Source of the DNA: Bacteroidaceae bacterium
GTDB taxonomy: Bacteria > Bacteroidota > Bacteroidia > Bacteroidales > Bacteroidaceae
Length of the DNA: 64,000 bases
Direction: 5' to 3'
Assembly: GCA_016292045.1 (NCBI GenBank)
Contig: JAEEZX010000053.1
Coordinates: 35,154 to 99,153 of the forward strand
The position numbers were made by a program, and so were the translations under genes. The notes below the pieces were generated by a model. The model searched no databases. It saw nothing but the letters and a program-made list of their open reading frames with translations, and had not been told where the DNA came from. Within the stretch, counting starts at the first letter, position 1. Every line of letters begins with the position of its first letter. Positions 1 to 9,500 of this stretch are shown here, piece by piece.

Positions 1-391
1 CCACCACAGCCCTCGTTATCTCCAGCATGAGCGGTATGTTCTGCAGCATTCCCGCTCCGGCACCCTTTCCGGCCACCTTCTTCACGGGGCAGCCGAAGTT
101 GATGTCGAGGACATCGGGATGAGCCAGTTCAACCACCCGCTGTGCCGCATCGTGCATCGCCTCCGTAAAGCGTCCGTATATCTGTATCGCCACGGGGCGC
201 TCCTCGGGCGACACCTCCAGTTTCTCTATGCTGCGGTTCACACCGCGCACGAGGGCGTCGGAGGAGACAAACTCCGAGTACACCATATCCGCTCCCATCT
301 CTCTGCAGAGCAGGCGAAACCCTATGTCGGTGACGTCTTCCATAGGGGCGAGGAACACGGGGTATTTACTTTGTGGAGAAAGCCAGTGCAT
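1..391 (-). CDS. dus: tRNA-dihydrouridine synthase (Dus family), partial at window edge
   Basis: The N-terminal ~130 residues of a Dus flavoenzyme, which reduces uridine to dihydrouridine in the D-loop of tRNA using FMN and NADPH. The start has the family signature FLAPMEDVTDIGFR, followed further on by DINFGCPVKKV with the conserved cysteine and AGAGMLQNI. I start it at the ATG at 391 (MHWLSPQSKYPVFLAPMED), 26 bp inside the upstream sufE gene, because an in-frame stop lies just before and no later ATG leaves the FMN-binding start intact. The overlap implies coupled translation at the end of the minus-strand operon. The C-terminal part lies outside the window. The Dus subtype (DusB-like) is inferred from the opening motif only. 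Confidence 0.85.
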   Translation of the reverse strand, partial: MHWLSPQSKYPVFLAPMEDVTDIGFRLLCREMGADMVYSEFVSSDALVRGVNRSIEKLEVSPEERPVAIQIYGRFTEAMHDAAQRVVELAHPDVLDINFGCPVKKVAGKGAGAGMLQNIPLMLEITRAVV

Positions 392-782
392 ACATCTTCA
401 TCTGCTTGAGCATTGCCAGCAGGCCGTTGGAGCGTGTGGGTGAAAGGTGTTCGCGCAGTCCTATGCGTTCGATGAAATAGAGGTCTGCCGCCATGATGTC
501 CTGCGGCGTCTGGTTGTCGAGCACGCGAATCAGCAGGGCCACTATACCCTTCACGATGAGGGCGTCGCTCTCTGCCTGAAAGCGCACTTTGCCGTCCACC
601 AGGTCGGCCTGCAGCCACACGCGGCTCTGACAGCCGTCGATGAGATTCTGCGGGGTCTTGTACTGCTCGGCCAGGGGTTCCTGTTCGCTGCCCAGGTCGA
701 TGAGCAACTGGTATCTGTCCATCCAGTCGTCAAAGTCCTCGAACTCCTCAATGATTGCGTCCTGTATCTCGTTTATTGTCAT
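366..782 (-). CDS. sufE: SufE-like cysteine desulfuration protein
   Basis: A 138-residue SufE family protein, which accepts persulfide sulfur from a SufS-type cysteine desulfurase and passes it on for Fe-S cluster assembly in the cytoplasm. It shows the family layout: helical start (IIEEFEDFDDWMDRYQLLIDLG), the segment LIDGCQSRVWL that carries the acceptor cysteine, then GIVALLIRVLDNQTPQDI and a C-terminal LSPTRSNGL motif. Translation from the ATG at 782 gives MTINEIQ; an in-frame ATG at 830 would add 16 residues unlike the family. It follows the M28 peptidase gene by 10 bp and overlaps dus by 26 bp. No SufS or SufBCD genes are in the window. Confidence 0.92.
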   Translation of the reverse strand: MTINEIQDAIIEEFEDFDDWMDRYQLLIDLGSEQEPLAEQYKTPQNLIDGCQSRVWLQADLVDGKVRFQAESDALIVKGIVALLIRVLDNQTPQDIMAADLYFIERIGLREHLSPTRSNGLLAMLKQMKMYALAFSTK

Positions 783-792
783 CTCTTTTGTG

Positions 793-1791
793 TTATTTGC
801 GTTTTTCGTTGTAAAGCAGTTGCACCACACTCTGCCCGACAGCCTTCAACACCTTCCGGTCGATATTCTCCGGCGTATCCTCCAGTGTGTGCCATGTGTG
901 GCCGAACACTGAGCGCCCATATTCATGATAGGGTATGATGTCGATGCAGGGAATGCCTGCGCGGTTCACATACAGATGATCATCCACCACTCCGCCGCCG
1001 TCGCGCATGGGGAAATAGTGTCCGTAGCCTATCTGGCCGGCTATCTTCCACAGTCTGTCCACAAGGGGTTTTGCGTATCTCACGCTGGCTTCCTCCATTG
1101 AGAATGTGGCGCCGTATCCGCCCACCATATCGAAGAGTATGCCGTAGGCCGGTTTGTCCTCCCTTCCCGCCATCTTCTGGCTCCACAGCTGGCTGCCCAG
1201 GCACCAGGTCTCTGCTCCTCCGCCGTCCTCAGCCCAGTCGGGTGTGCCCATATCCTCGGCATCGAAGCAGACGAAATCTATCCCGTAGGACAGCGCCGAA
1301 TCCGCTTCGTGCAGCAGACGTGCTATCTCCAGCATCACAGCCACACCGCTGGCTCCGTCGTTGGCGGCAGGCACGGGTGTGTGATGGTTTCTCTCGTCTT
1401 CATCGTTGTCTGCCCACGGACGGCTGTCCCAATGGGCGCACAGGAGCACGCGCCGTTTCTCCTCAGGATTGTAGCGCGCTGTGATATTACGTGCATTCAG
1501 AGGCGTCCCGTCCCACATCTTCACCTCCCCGCGCTGCTCTTCCACCAGACATCCGTGGCGCTCAAACTCCCCGCATATCCAGTCGCCGCATTGCCTCCAT
1601 GCCTCGCTTCCCGTCACACGCGGTCCGAAGCTGCATTGCTTTTCTATATAGCAGAAGGCCGTATCCTCGCAGAATTCCGGACAAGGCCGCAGCGCAATGG
1701 TGTCCGTCTCCCGCGACAACACTTTTGTCTTGTCTCCGCAGGCAGACAGTATGCCCGTCACAAGAAGTATTATAAAGAGTGCTTTCTTCAT
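793..1791 (-). CDS. M28 family zinc peptidase / glutaminyl-cyclase-like lipoprotein
   Basis: A 332-residue exported protein of the M28 peptidase clan, which also includes bacterial glutaminyl cyclases. The start MKKALFIILLVTGILSAC is a lipoprotein signal with the acceptor Cys at residue 18, so it is probably anchored to a membrane on the periplasmic side. Metal-binding and catalytic motifs are visible in order: LLCAHWDSRPWAD, AANDGASGVAVML, VCFDAEDMGT and a late HTWHTLEDTPENID. The start at 1791 overlaps the stop of the C26-M19 gene in an ATGA, which fixes it and argues for coupling. The neighbouring M19 dipeptidase suggests shared peptide or amino-acid scavenging. Whether it is an aminopeptidase or a cyclase cannot be decided from sequence alone. 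Confidence 0.85.
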   Translation of the reverse strand: MKKALFIILLVTGILSACGDKTKVLSRETDTIALRPCPEFCEDTAFCYIEKQCSFGPRVTGSEAWRQCGDWICGEFERHGCLVEEQRGEVKMWDGTPLNARNITARYNPEEKRRVLLCAHWDSRPWADNDEDERNHHTPVPAANDGASGVAVMLEIARLLHEADSALSYGIDFVCFDAEDMGTPDWAEDGGGAETWCLGSQLWSQKMAGREDKPAYGILFDMVGGYGATFSMEEASVRYAKPLVDRLWKIAGQIGYGHYFPMRDGGGVVDDHLYVNRAGIPCIDIIPYHEYGRSVFGHTWHTLEDTPENIDRKVLKAVGQSVVQLLYNEKRK

Positions 1792-3512
1792 CTCGTTCCT
1801 CTTTGTACCTCGCGCATCACACGCAGGAAGTTCTCTCCCCACAGCAGTCGCAGGTCCGCTTCGCTGTAGCGTTCGCGCAGCAGGCGGCACGTGAAATTGA
1901 TGATGTCGGAGGCAGATGCCACTCCCGGCACACCGCCGTCGCCGTCGAAGTCGGTGCCCACTCCCACGTGTTCCACGCCCATCACCTTCACCATGTGGTT
2001 GAGATGCGCCACAGCGTCTTCTATCGTGGCTCCTCCGTCCTTTCTCAGGAATCCCTCGTAGAATGTCACCTGTGCCACACCGCCCTTCTTGGCCAGCGCC
2101 CGCATCTGCTCGTCGGTGAGGTTGCGCGGATGGTCGCACAGAGCCCGTGCGCTGCTGTGTGAGCATACGATGGGCCTCTCAGATATCTCCAGTGCATCGT
2201 AGAAGGAGCGCTCGTGAGCGTGACTCATATCCACCATCACGCCCAGCCGGTTCATCTCCCTGATGACATCGCGTCCGAAGGCGCTCACGCCTCCGTGAAG
2301 ATGCTCGTCTGCACCCTTGAGGCGCGCTGAGTCGCAGATGTCGTTGTCGCCGTTGTGGCAGAGCGTCATATATACGATGCCCTCCTCCTTGAAGTGCTGG
2401 AGAAGACTCAGGTCGCGCCCGATGGCATATCCGTTTTCTATACCCGTCATGATGGCCTTCCTGCCGCTTTCCTTGATTCTGTAGAGGTCGTCGGGGGTCT
2501 CTGCTATCGCCACTCTGCCGGCGTTGCCGCGCACCATGGTCTTTATGCCGGTGAGTATTTCGTCGGCCTGCGCCGTTGCCCGTGCCCTCGCCTCATCGGT
2601 GAGGTCGCCCTGGGGCAGATATGCCACCATTATGGATGCGTCCAGCCGGCCTTCCTCCATTTTTACCACGTCCACCAGGGCTTTCTCGCTCCTGTGGGCA
2701 AACTCGCTCACTCCCACCATCGGTGTGTCGCAATGGGAATCCAGTGTGAGGTGCTTTGCGTGGAACGCCTTTGCCGCCTTGAACTCCGCCGCTCTTTCCA
2801 CCAACCAGGCGAACAGTGCACGATGTCTTTCTCCCTCTTCTCCGCCGGCGAGGCACTCTGGGTGCCACTGCACTCCTATGATGCTCTTGCATTCCGCCGA
2901 TTCAACGGCTTCCACTACGCCGTCGCTGCTTCTGGCCACCACCTTGAGGTGACGTCCGCAGTCCTTGACGGCCTGATGGTGAAAACTGTTCACAGCCAGT
3001 GCTTCGCACTTTCCCATGACGCTCTCCAGAAGGCTTCCTTCCGCAATCTTCACCTCGTGGGTGGTCACATCGCGTGCTTCCTCCTGACTGTGGTGCAGCA
3101 GCGCACTTGTTGTCTCCACACCCTCCTCGGCCTTGTATTGCGAGGGCAGATCCTGATACAGCGTACCGCCCAGAGCGATGGCTATCATCTGCTCACCCCT
3201 GCATATTCCGAGCATCGGCACCTGCCTGCGCTCGGCCTCGCGGATGAGGTCCAGTTCCAGGATATCGCGGTCGATGCAGATGCCCGACAGGTTGGGAGCG
3301 GGCTCTTCGCCCAGCAACACGGGGTCGATGTCTCCACCTCCGCTGAGCAGTATGCCGTCCAAGAGCGACAGCGTCTGCATCAATGCCTCACGCTGCTGAT
3401 AGGGCGGTATGATGAGGGGCACACCGCCGGCCCTGAGCACACAGTCGTAGTATGCCTTCGCCAGCTGGCTTCCCTTCTCTCCGAAGTTGCTCGTAATACC
3501 GATTACAGGCAT
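1788..3512 (-). CDS. Fused class I glutamine amidotransferase (peptidase C26) - membrane dipeptidase (M19)
   Basis: A 574-residue two-domain protein. Residues 1-235 are a C26 / gamma-glutamyl hydrolase-like class I GATase with oxyanion segment GILLSGGGDIDP, nucleophile Cys104 in LGICRGEQM and the late QWHPE of the catalytic triad. Residues ~245-574 are a renal-dipeptidase-like M19 metallopeptidase starting with LTLDSHCDTP and including VYMTLCHNGDN, VDMSHAHERS, VCSHSSARALCDHPRN and VGVGTDFDGD zinc-site segments. No signal peptide is evident, so it is probably cytoplasmic. It starts 1 bp inside the stop of the Lrp gene (TGATG) and ends in ATGA with the M28 gene. The combination fits stepwise degradation of gamma-glutamyl peptides such as glutathione to free amino acids; that role is an inference. 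Confidence 0.9.
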   Translation of the reverse strand: MPVIGITSNFGEKGSQLAKAYYDCVLRAGGVPLIIPPYQQREALMQTLSLLDGILLSGGGDIDPVLLGEEPAPNLSGICIDRDILELDLIREAERRQVPMLGICRGEQMIAIALGGTLYQDLPSQYKAEEGVETTSALLHHSQEEARDVTTHEVKIAEGSLLESVMGKCEALAVNSFHHQAVKDCGRHLKVVARSSDGVVEAVESAECKSIIGVQWHPECLAGGEEGERHRALFAWLVERAAEFKAAKAFHAKHLTLDSHCDTPMVGVSEFAHRSEKALVDVVKMEEGRLDASIMVAYLPQGDLTDEARARATAQADEILTGIKTMVRGNAGRVAIAETPDDLYRIKESGRKAIMTGIENGYAIGRDLSLLQHFKEEGIVYMTLCHNGDNDICDSARLKGADEHLHGGVSAFGRDVIREMNRLGVMVDMSHAHERSFYDALEISERPIVCSHSSARALCDHPRNLTDEQMRALAKKGGVAQVTFYEGFLRKDGGATIEDAVAHLNHMVKVMGVEHVGVGTDFDGDGGVPGVASASDIINFTCRLLRERYSEADLRLLWGENFLRVMREVQRGTR

Positions 3513-4027
3513 CAGTCCTCAATCGTTTTCCAGTCTTCCTCCATCTGGGGAGCTTTCTCCGCGCGGGGCTGACCGATGGGTAGTTCCTTCTTGATGTTCT
3601 GCCTGAGGGATATCAGCGTCTCTGTGGACACCACGCCGTCTATCTCCTGCAGGCGGTCGTTGAGCAGCTCCATGAGATGGGCGTTGTCGCGGGCATAGAG
3701 CTTCACCAGCATGGTGTAGGGACCTGTGGTGAAATGACACTCCACCACCTCGCTTATCTTCGTCAGTTCCTGCACCACGGATTTGTACATGGAGCCCTTC
3801 TCGAGCGTGATGCCGACGTAGGTGCATGTGTTGTAGCCGAGGCTTACGGGATTCACGTGGTATCCGCTACCTACGATGACACCCATGTCGATGAGGCGCT
3901 GCACACGCTGGTGCACAGCTGCGCGTGACACTCCGCACTCTGCAGCCACATCCTTGAACGGGATGCGTGCGTTGTTAGAGATAATCTCAAGGATTTTCTT
4001 GTCTAAGGAATCTATTTTATCTGCCAT
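3512..4027 (-). CDS. Lrp/AsnC family transcriptional regulator
   Basis: A 171-residue member of the leucine-responsive regulator family. The N-terminal winged helix-turn-helix covers about residues 1-60 (SLDKKILEIISNNARIPFKD followed by CGVSRAAVHQRVQRLIDMGV) and the C-terminal RAM effector domain about 70-150. A charged tail follows. The ATG at 4027 gives the family start MADKIDSLDKKI; an upstream ATG at 4057 would lie before the -7 promoter element. It is first in the operon and overlaps the peptidase fusion by one base, so it may regulate these peptidase genes in response to an amino acid. The ligand is unknown. Confidence 0.93.
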   Translation of the reverse strand: MADKIDSLDKKILEIISNNARIPFKDVAAECGVSRAAVHQRVQRLIDMGVIVGSGYHVNPVSLGYNTCTYVGITLEKGSMYKSVVQELTKISEVVECHFTTGPYTMLVKLYARDNAHLMELLNDRLQEIDGVVSTETLISLRQNIKKELPIGQPRAEKAPQMEEDWKTIED

Positions 4028-4046
4028 AATATAACATTTTGATAGG

Positions 4047-4054
4047 CAAAGGTA
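4047..4054 (-). promoter_or_regulatory. Bacteroidetes -7 element of the lrp operon
   Basis: Reading on the minus strand the sequence is TACCTTTG, a perfect match to the TAnnTTTG element, with 19 bases to the lrp ATG. No clear TTTG is seen at the expected upstream distance; instead a T-rich stretch and the small TTGAGAG repeats lie there. Confidence 0.7.
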
Positions 4055-4066
4055 CAAAAAATAGTT

Positions 4067-4093
4067 GAAAGTTGAGAGTTGAGAGTTGAGAGT
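4067..4093. repeat. Short tandem repeat, 7-bp unit
   Basis: The unit gttgaga/gttgaaa is repeated about four times in the divergent promoter region between lrp and rlmH. Similar low-complexity strings (gttgataag/gttgacaag) follow asnA near 34575, and a single gttgagagtt lies near 53605 upstream of dnaA. No function can be read from it. Confidence 0.6.
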
Positions 4094-4159
4094 TTTCTTT
4101 TTATTGACATTTTTCTTTCATTTTTCCATGTTCTTGCTTCTTCGGTATATCTTTTTTCG

Positions 4160-4167
4160 TACTTTTG
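4160..4167 (+). promoter_or_regulatory. -7 promoter element of rlmH
   Basis: TACTTTTG matches TAnnTTTG, 5 bp before the RlmH ATG at 4173. This spacing is very short, so the mRNA would be nearly leaderless. It supports choosing 4173 rather than the in-frame ATG at 4086, which lies upstream of the promoter. Confidence 0.65.
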
Positions 4168-4172
4168 TGCTC

Positions 4173-4646
4173 ATGAAGACAGTTCTCCTTGTTGTCGGCA
4201 AGACCACAAATCCGCATTTCGTTTCCTCCATAGAGGAATACTGCCAGCGTCTGGCGCATTACACCACCTTCGAAATCGATGTGATACCGGAGTTGCGGCA
4301 GACGCGTGCCCTTTCCGTCTCTCAGCAGAAAGAGCAGGAGGGCGCTCTCATCCTCAGCCGCATTCAGCCGGGCGATCGTGTCATCCTGCTCGACGAGCAC
4401 GGTGTGGAGCGCCGCAGCGTGGATTTCGCCTCGTGGCTGGAGAAGCGCATGGCTTCCGGTGCCCGTCGTCTGCTCTTCATTGTGGGCGGTCCTTACGGAT
4501 TCTCCGATGCTGTCTATGGCCGTGCCGATGAGAAGATTTCGCTCTCGCAGATGACGCTGTCGCATCAGATGATACGCCTGCTTTTTGTGGAGCAGCTCTA
4601 CCGCGCCTTCACCATCCTCCACAATGAGCCCTACCACCACGAGTAG
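4173..4646 (+). CDS. rlmH: 23S rRNA (pseudouridine1915-N3)-methyltransferase RlmH
   Basis: A 157-residue SPOUT-class methyltransferase that modifies pseudouridine 1915 in helix 69 of 23S rRNA. The family motifs are present: start MKTVLLVVGKT, ALSVSQQKEQEG, LLDEHGVERRSVDFASW, the knot segment LLFIVGGPYGFSDAVYGRAD and the end LSHQMIRLLFVEQLYRAF. Length equals the usual 155-160. An in-frame ATG at 4086 would add 29 hydrophobic residues encoded by the promoter region, so 4173 is preferred. It is the first plus-strand gene, divergent from lrp. Confidence 0.96.
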   Translation: MKTVLLVVGKTTNPHFVSSIEEYCQRLAHYTTFEIDVIPELRQTRALSVSQQKEQEGALILSRIQPGDRVILLDEHGVERRSVDFASWLEKRMASGARRLLFIVGGPYGFSDAVYGRADEKISLSQMTLSHQMIRLLFVEQLYRAFTILHNEPYHHE

Positions 4647-4688
4647 CATTCGACTGTCAAACGTTAAAAGAAAAACTGCACAAACAAG

Positions 4689-5489
4689 ATGAAAAAAATA
4701 TCCTCTGTCTCTTTTGCCATAGCATTGTTGTCTGTTGTTCTGGCGGTGGCAGGATGCAAGCCTGCCGGTGTTGACACAAAGCAGATGTCCGGTACGATGG
4801 ATGCCCCCGTGCCCTCTGACATGATGCCCGACAGTGTTCAGCAGGCATTGGCCGAGGCATTCAAGTACCATTGCCATGAGCTCTTCAGCGACACGGTAAA
4901 CGACATCAGCGTATCAAGTATCGATGAAATAGACGAAACATCAACGGAGGGCTACGGCATCGAGGTGACGAAAGGTGCGATGTCAACCACCTTCCCCGAT
5001 ATCCGCAACACGCGCTGCCCGCAGGCAAGCTACGATGCCTCCACGGGCGACCTCTGGCTGGCCAGTTCGGCGATGGAGGGTACGGGAGTTCGCGTGGAGT
5101 GGCTTTATCAGATTCGCTTCGGCGAGAACGGGTCGGCATATATAAAGACTGTTGTCAACCCCTACCGTGTGCAGCAGGAATTGCTACAGCGCCTGCGCTA
5201 TACCGTCGATGGTGAAACCGTCTCACTCTACGACGGCGACAAACTCTTGGCTACAGCCACCAACACCGTTCAGGATATGGGCGGCTTCGATGATGATCAG
5301 CCGTTGTGGATTGGCGAACAGTTATACTATGATGTCAGCGCAGGCGAACCGAAGCTGGTATTCGTTCCGGGTGTGAAGTTCACTACGGGTCTTGTGCTGA
5401 CCTACGACGACATGCCCGAATTATATTCGCCCGTCACCATCGACGAAAACGGAAAACTCACCATCCGAGAAATCTCCGTAGCCCCATAA
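4689..5489 (+). CDS. Predicted lipoprotein of unknown function
   Basis: A 266-residue protein that I do not recognise. The first 23 residues form a lipoprotein signal (hydrophobic core, lipobox VAGC, acceptor Cys23). The mature part is acidic, with mixed alpha/beta character and no repeats. It lies 42 bp after rlmH on the same strand and could be co-transcribed, although the functions do not suggest a link. The stop at 5489 is followed by 154 bp with a 19-bp direct repeat leading to the DUF4143 remnant. Confidence 0.75.
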   Translation: MKKISSVSFAIALLSVVLAVAGCKPAGVDTKQMSGTMDAPVPSDMMPDSVQQALAEAFKYHCHELFSDTVNDISVSSIDEIDETSTEGYGIEVTKGAMSTTFPDIRNTRCPQASYDASTGDLWLASSAMEGTGVRVEWLYQIRFGENGSAYIKTVVNPYRVQQELLQRLRYTVDGETVSLYDGDKLLATATNTVQDMGGFDDDQPLWIGEQLYYDVSAGEPKLVFVPGVKFTTGLVLTYDDMPELYSPVTIDENGKLTIREISVAP

Positions 5490-5567
5490 TCACAATCTGT
5501 CTTGAAGGATTTTGGCATTTTTGAAGTCAAAATGATATTTTGCCTGCAAAAAAAGCATTAAAACGAC

Positions 5568-5619
5568 CAAAAGTCGCTGGAAAAATAGCACCAACAGTTG
5601 CAAAAGTCGCTGGAAAAAT
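5568..5619 (+). repeat. 19-bp direct repeat, two copies 33 bp apart
   Basis: The string caaaagtcgctggaaaaat occurs at 5568-5586 and again at 5601-5619. The unit with its spacer spans exactly 33 bp, so the duplication keeps reading frame. Both copies lie just upstream of the truncated ATPase and read through without a stop in its frame (KSRWKN twice), suggesting a decayed or rearranged 5' end. Confidence 0.85.
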
Positions 5620-5643
5620 GTACCAGATGGCATACACGTAGCC

Positions 5644-6480
5644 ATGAAAACGTTACTTTACCGCTATGTTGCTGTCGGCGGACTCCCTGCTGCCGTTAAT
5701 GCTCTGATAGAAACGGGAAATATGAATGAGGTGAATGAGGTTTGGAAATCCATCCTCAAGGAGTATCGTTCGGATATGGTGAAGTATGCAGAGGATAAGG
5801 ACAAACCCCACATCCGAGCATGCTTCAATGCCATCCCTAAGCAACTGGCCAAAGAGAACAAGAAGTACCAGTATTCCAAAGTGGAGAGCGGTGGTCGTGG
5901 CGTGTTCTACAAAGACTCGCTGCAATGGCTGGAAGATGCCGACATCATCCGCCGATGCTACAACTCAAACATTACAGGCCTTCCGTTGGAGGGCAACGCA
6001 ATAGACAATGTATTCAAGGTCTATACCGCTGACATTGGTATGCTCGTTGCGATGTTGGGTGGTGCTACAAGAGCCGACATCCTGCAAGGCAATCTGGGCG
6101 GTTTCAAGGGAGCCATCTATGAGAATCTGATGGCCGATACGCTCATCAAGAAAGGTCAGAGTCTTTACTATCTTCAGAAAGATTCTGGCATGGAGCTGGA
6201 TTTCCTCATCCGATATAAAGGCGAGTGCGTGCCAGTAGAGGTGAAAGCAAAAACTGCGCAGGCCAAAAGCATATCAACCGTCAGGAAACATCCAGAGAAA
6301 TATGGCGTGAAGCATTTTATCAAGTTTGGTGACTATAACATAGGCCGCGACGGCGACCTCCTGACGCTCCCCACCTATATGCAGTTCCTGCTCGACCTTG
6401 AACCAGAAGTTGTGACGTTGGAGAAAATCGACACCGATGAGCTTACACGCTTGGCACGAGAGATTTTAGGGAAGCAGTAA
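5644..6480 (+). pseudogene. C-terminal remnant of a DUF4143-type AAA ATPase
   Basis: The 278 residues match the C-terminal half of the common Bacteroidetes AAA_14/DUF4143 ATPases: the helical lid (YVAVGGLPAAVNALIETGN, YRSDMVKYA), then the DUF4143 nuclease-like domain with ELDFLIRYKGECVPVEVKAK, which resembles a restriction-nuclease core (D, then E-x-K). Full-length members have about 380-420 residues with an N-terminal P-loop; here no Walker A or B is found and nothing in the 154 bp upstream encodes one. The reading frame is open back to about 5535 without an ATG. I call it a truncated pseudogene, although the ATG at 5644 could still give a stable protein. Confidence 0.75.
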
Positions 6481-6522
6481 TATTATAGTGTAGAGACGCG
6501 CAAAAAATCAGTGCCTGCACAC

Positions 6523-6560
6523 AAAAAAAGATGCCACACAGATAAACTCTGCATGGCATC
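6523..6560 (-). terminator. Intrinsic terminator of the BspA-like gene
   Basis: On the minus strand, 36 bp after the stop at 6596, a perfect 7-bp stem (GATGCCA / TGGCATC, 6530-6536 with 6554-6560) encloses a 17-nt loop and is followed by seven T. This is a clear Rho-independent terminator. Confidence 0.85.
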
Positions 6561-6595
6561 CGTATTATTGCCAATGGCTAATAACAGTCAAAAGC

Positions 6596-9500
6596 CTAAT
6601 TCACCCGATAAATCTTTCCGCCTTGGATGTAATAGCCGCTCTTGGGCTTCTCTGTCAATCTGCGTCCGTTGAGGTCGTAGATGGGAGCGTTGATATTTAC
6701 GTCTGCCTTTTCTTTGCTTGCTTCGATCTCCTCTACAGCAGAAGGATCTATTGGCTGTATATTACCAAATAAACTCCAAGGAGAAGTCACCTCGTACGCA
6801 TCTTTTACAGATTCGTAGACATAAAGTGTCGCATTCTCTTGGTCAACGCCCTCAAATGCATCATCTGCTGTATCAGGCACAGGAACTGTGGGATAATTCT
6901 TGTAGACCTCGTATAGTTTGTAAGACTCAAGGTCTGCCAAATACTTATTCCACTGGTTTTTGTATTCCGTCAGAGTCATGCAAGTGGTCTCATCTACCTT
7001 GAAATAAGGATTACTGCTCAACGCCATCCACTTGTTGTTTTTTCTAGTCGTCGCTGTTCTTGTATTAAACAATCTCTTGTAATAATTAAGCCATAGTTCT
7101 TTAACCTCGTCTTCTGTGTAGAGATTATCAACAGTCACATCCGTAGTCTCATCGCAATTTGTGGTTGTCGGCGGGTCAAGTTCCGTGTTATGTGCAGGGT
7201 TGAACGGATAAAGATAGTCCGTGGTAGGAATATCATTAGGATCAACTCCCGGCTTTGGCATCACGGGTTCGTCTATCGCGTATGACTCTGGATCCCTATC
7301 GGTCTCTGTCACCAGACAGGTCACGGTCTTGAGACTGGTGCAATCTGAGAATGCCCGTGCACCTATGCTTGCGACACTCTCAGGAATCGTAATCGACGGA
7401 AGTTCTGTACACCTGGAGAAAGCACTTGTGCCAATCGTTGTCACACTATTGGGAATGGTGACAGAAACAAGACTGGTACACAGAGCGAACGCATTATTAC
7501 CAACGGATATTACACCTTCGGGAATAGAAACAGAAGAAAGTTGGGCGCAATCGTTGAACGCATCGTTACCGATAAATCTTGTTTCGTTCTTAATCGCATA
7601 ACTACTTTGTTCCTTATCAACGACCTCCACTAAGTAGGTATCTGCGTATCTCACATTGCTGTCTACAGGAAGGCTTGTGCAGCCTGCGAACGCGTTATAT
7701 CCTACACTTGTCACGCTCTTCGGAATTTTTATCGACGTAAGACTATAACACCCTTGGAAAGTGGCATCTCCGATTACCCCCACGCCATTGGCGATGCCGA
7801 CCGATGTGAGGTTGGAACAATCTTTAAAAGATTTTCCCCCAATATACCATACGCCACCTGGAATATGTATTGATGATAGAGCTGAGCAACCGGAGAATGC
7901 TTCTTCGCCGATGTATCCCAAACTCTCGGGCATAGACACACTGGTGAGTTCGGAGCAATTATAGAAAGCATTCTCTTTAATGTGCGTCACACCCTCACCC
8001 AATACATATTTCTTCACCTGATTTCCATAAATATTTGAGTTAACCGCATAATTAGAAATTATTGTCACATCGGTAAGATTTTCGCAGTTACCAAAGACAT
8101 TCGTCCCAATGGATGTCACACTCTTTGGAATAGTAACAGATGTTAGTGCGGAGCAATAACCGAAAGCATTTTCGCCAATGCTCGTTACGCTCTCAGGAAT
8201 GGTGACATAACTCAGAATAGAGCAACCATAAAAGGCAGAACTGCCAATGCTCGTCACACTATTGGGAATAACCATGGACGTGAGATTGGAACAATCATAG
8301 AAGGCTCCGTTACCAATCCATCGTGTTCCCTCCTTTATGTTATACATGCCCTGTGTCTTATCTATCGCCTTTACTAAATATGTATCTGCATATCTTAAGT
8401 TGTCGGTCACAGGAAGGCTTGTGCAGCCTTCGAACGCATTATATCCTACGCTTGTCACACTCTCTGGGATATTTATCGACGCAAGGACGGGGCAACCTTT
8501 AAAGGCTTCGCTGTCGATACTTGTCACGCCCTCGGGTATATTTATCATTGTCAAAGCAGAGCAACCAGAGAAAGCAGCAATTCCAATGCTTGTCAAAGTG
8601 CCGTCCTCTTCAGTAGAAGCAACGGGAACTATACTCTCAATAGTCCGTCGAGCAGAACTCGTCACGACACCGGAAATCTCAACAGAAGTGAGCCCCGTAC
8701 AACTCAAGAATGCATAACGGCCAATACCCGTCACGCTCTTGGGAAGGACAACAGATGTCAGGCCTGTGCAGAGGGCGAAAGCCTGCTGACCGATACTCTT
8801 TACGCCTTCCGGAATAACGCTGTTTTTGCATCCAAACAATAATACGCCCGAGGCGGTCTCAATGATGGCATTGCAATTGTTGTGACTATCATATATTTTA
8901 TTATCTTCAGTAACAACAATGGACGTGAGGCCAGAGCATCCAGAGAAAGCATATTCGCCGATGCTCGTCACGCTATTGGGAATAGTAATGGACGTGAGGC
9001 CAGAACAATTACCAAAGGCATCGTGGCCAATACTCGTCACACTCTCGGGAATGGTGATTCCTGTGAGGCTGTTGCAACGAATGAAAGCCAAATCACCAAT
9101 TGTTGTCACGCTATTACCCATAGTTACAGAAGTAAGGCTGGGGCAATCACAGAAGGCCATCTTGCCAATGCTTGTAACACCTTCTTCTATTTCAACAGAC
9201 TTTATCAAACTGCAATAACTATACCAAGGCAAATTAAAGGAAGAAGAATAATCCGCCATATCTCCCGTGCCAAAGATAACCATATGCATGTCCCCGTGCA
9301 ACTCGAAGCTGACATTTTCGCCACACCTGCCGGAAATGACGATGTCCGTTACCGTCACTTCACAAGAGGCCGAGAGGTTCGTTCCATCGGTTGTTGTTGC
9401 TGTAATGGTAGCCTTACCTACGGCAACAGCTTTTACCAATCCTGTTTCATCCACTGTAGCCACATCCGTGTTGGAAGACTCCCACGTCACTTCTTGAACG

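Noticed and set aside
5490..5643. Insertion sequence remnant beside the truncated ATPase
   Set aside because: Only the 19-bp direct repeat is present; no inverted terminal repeats or transposase fragments were seen.
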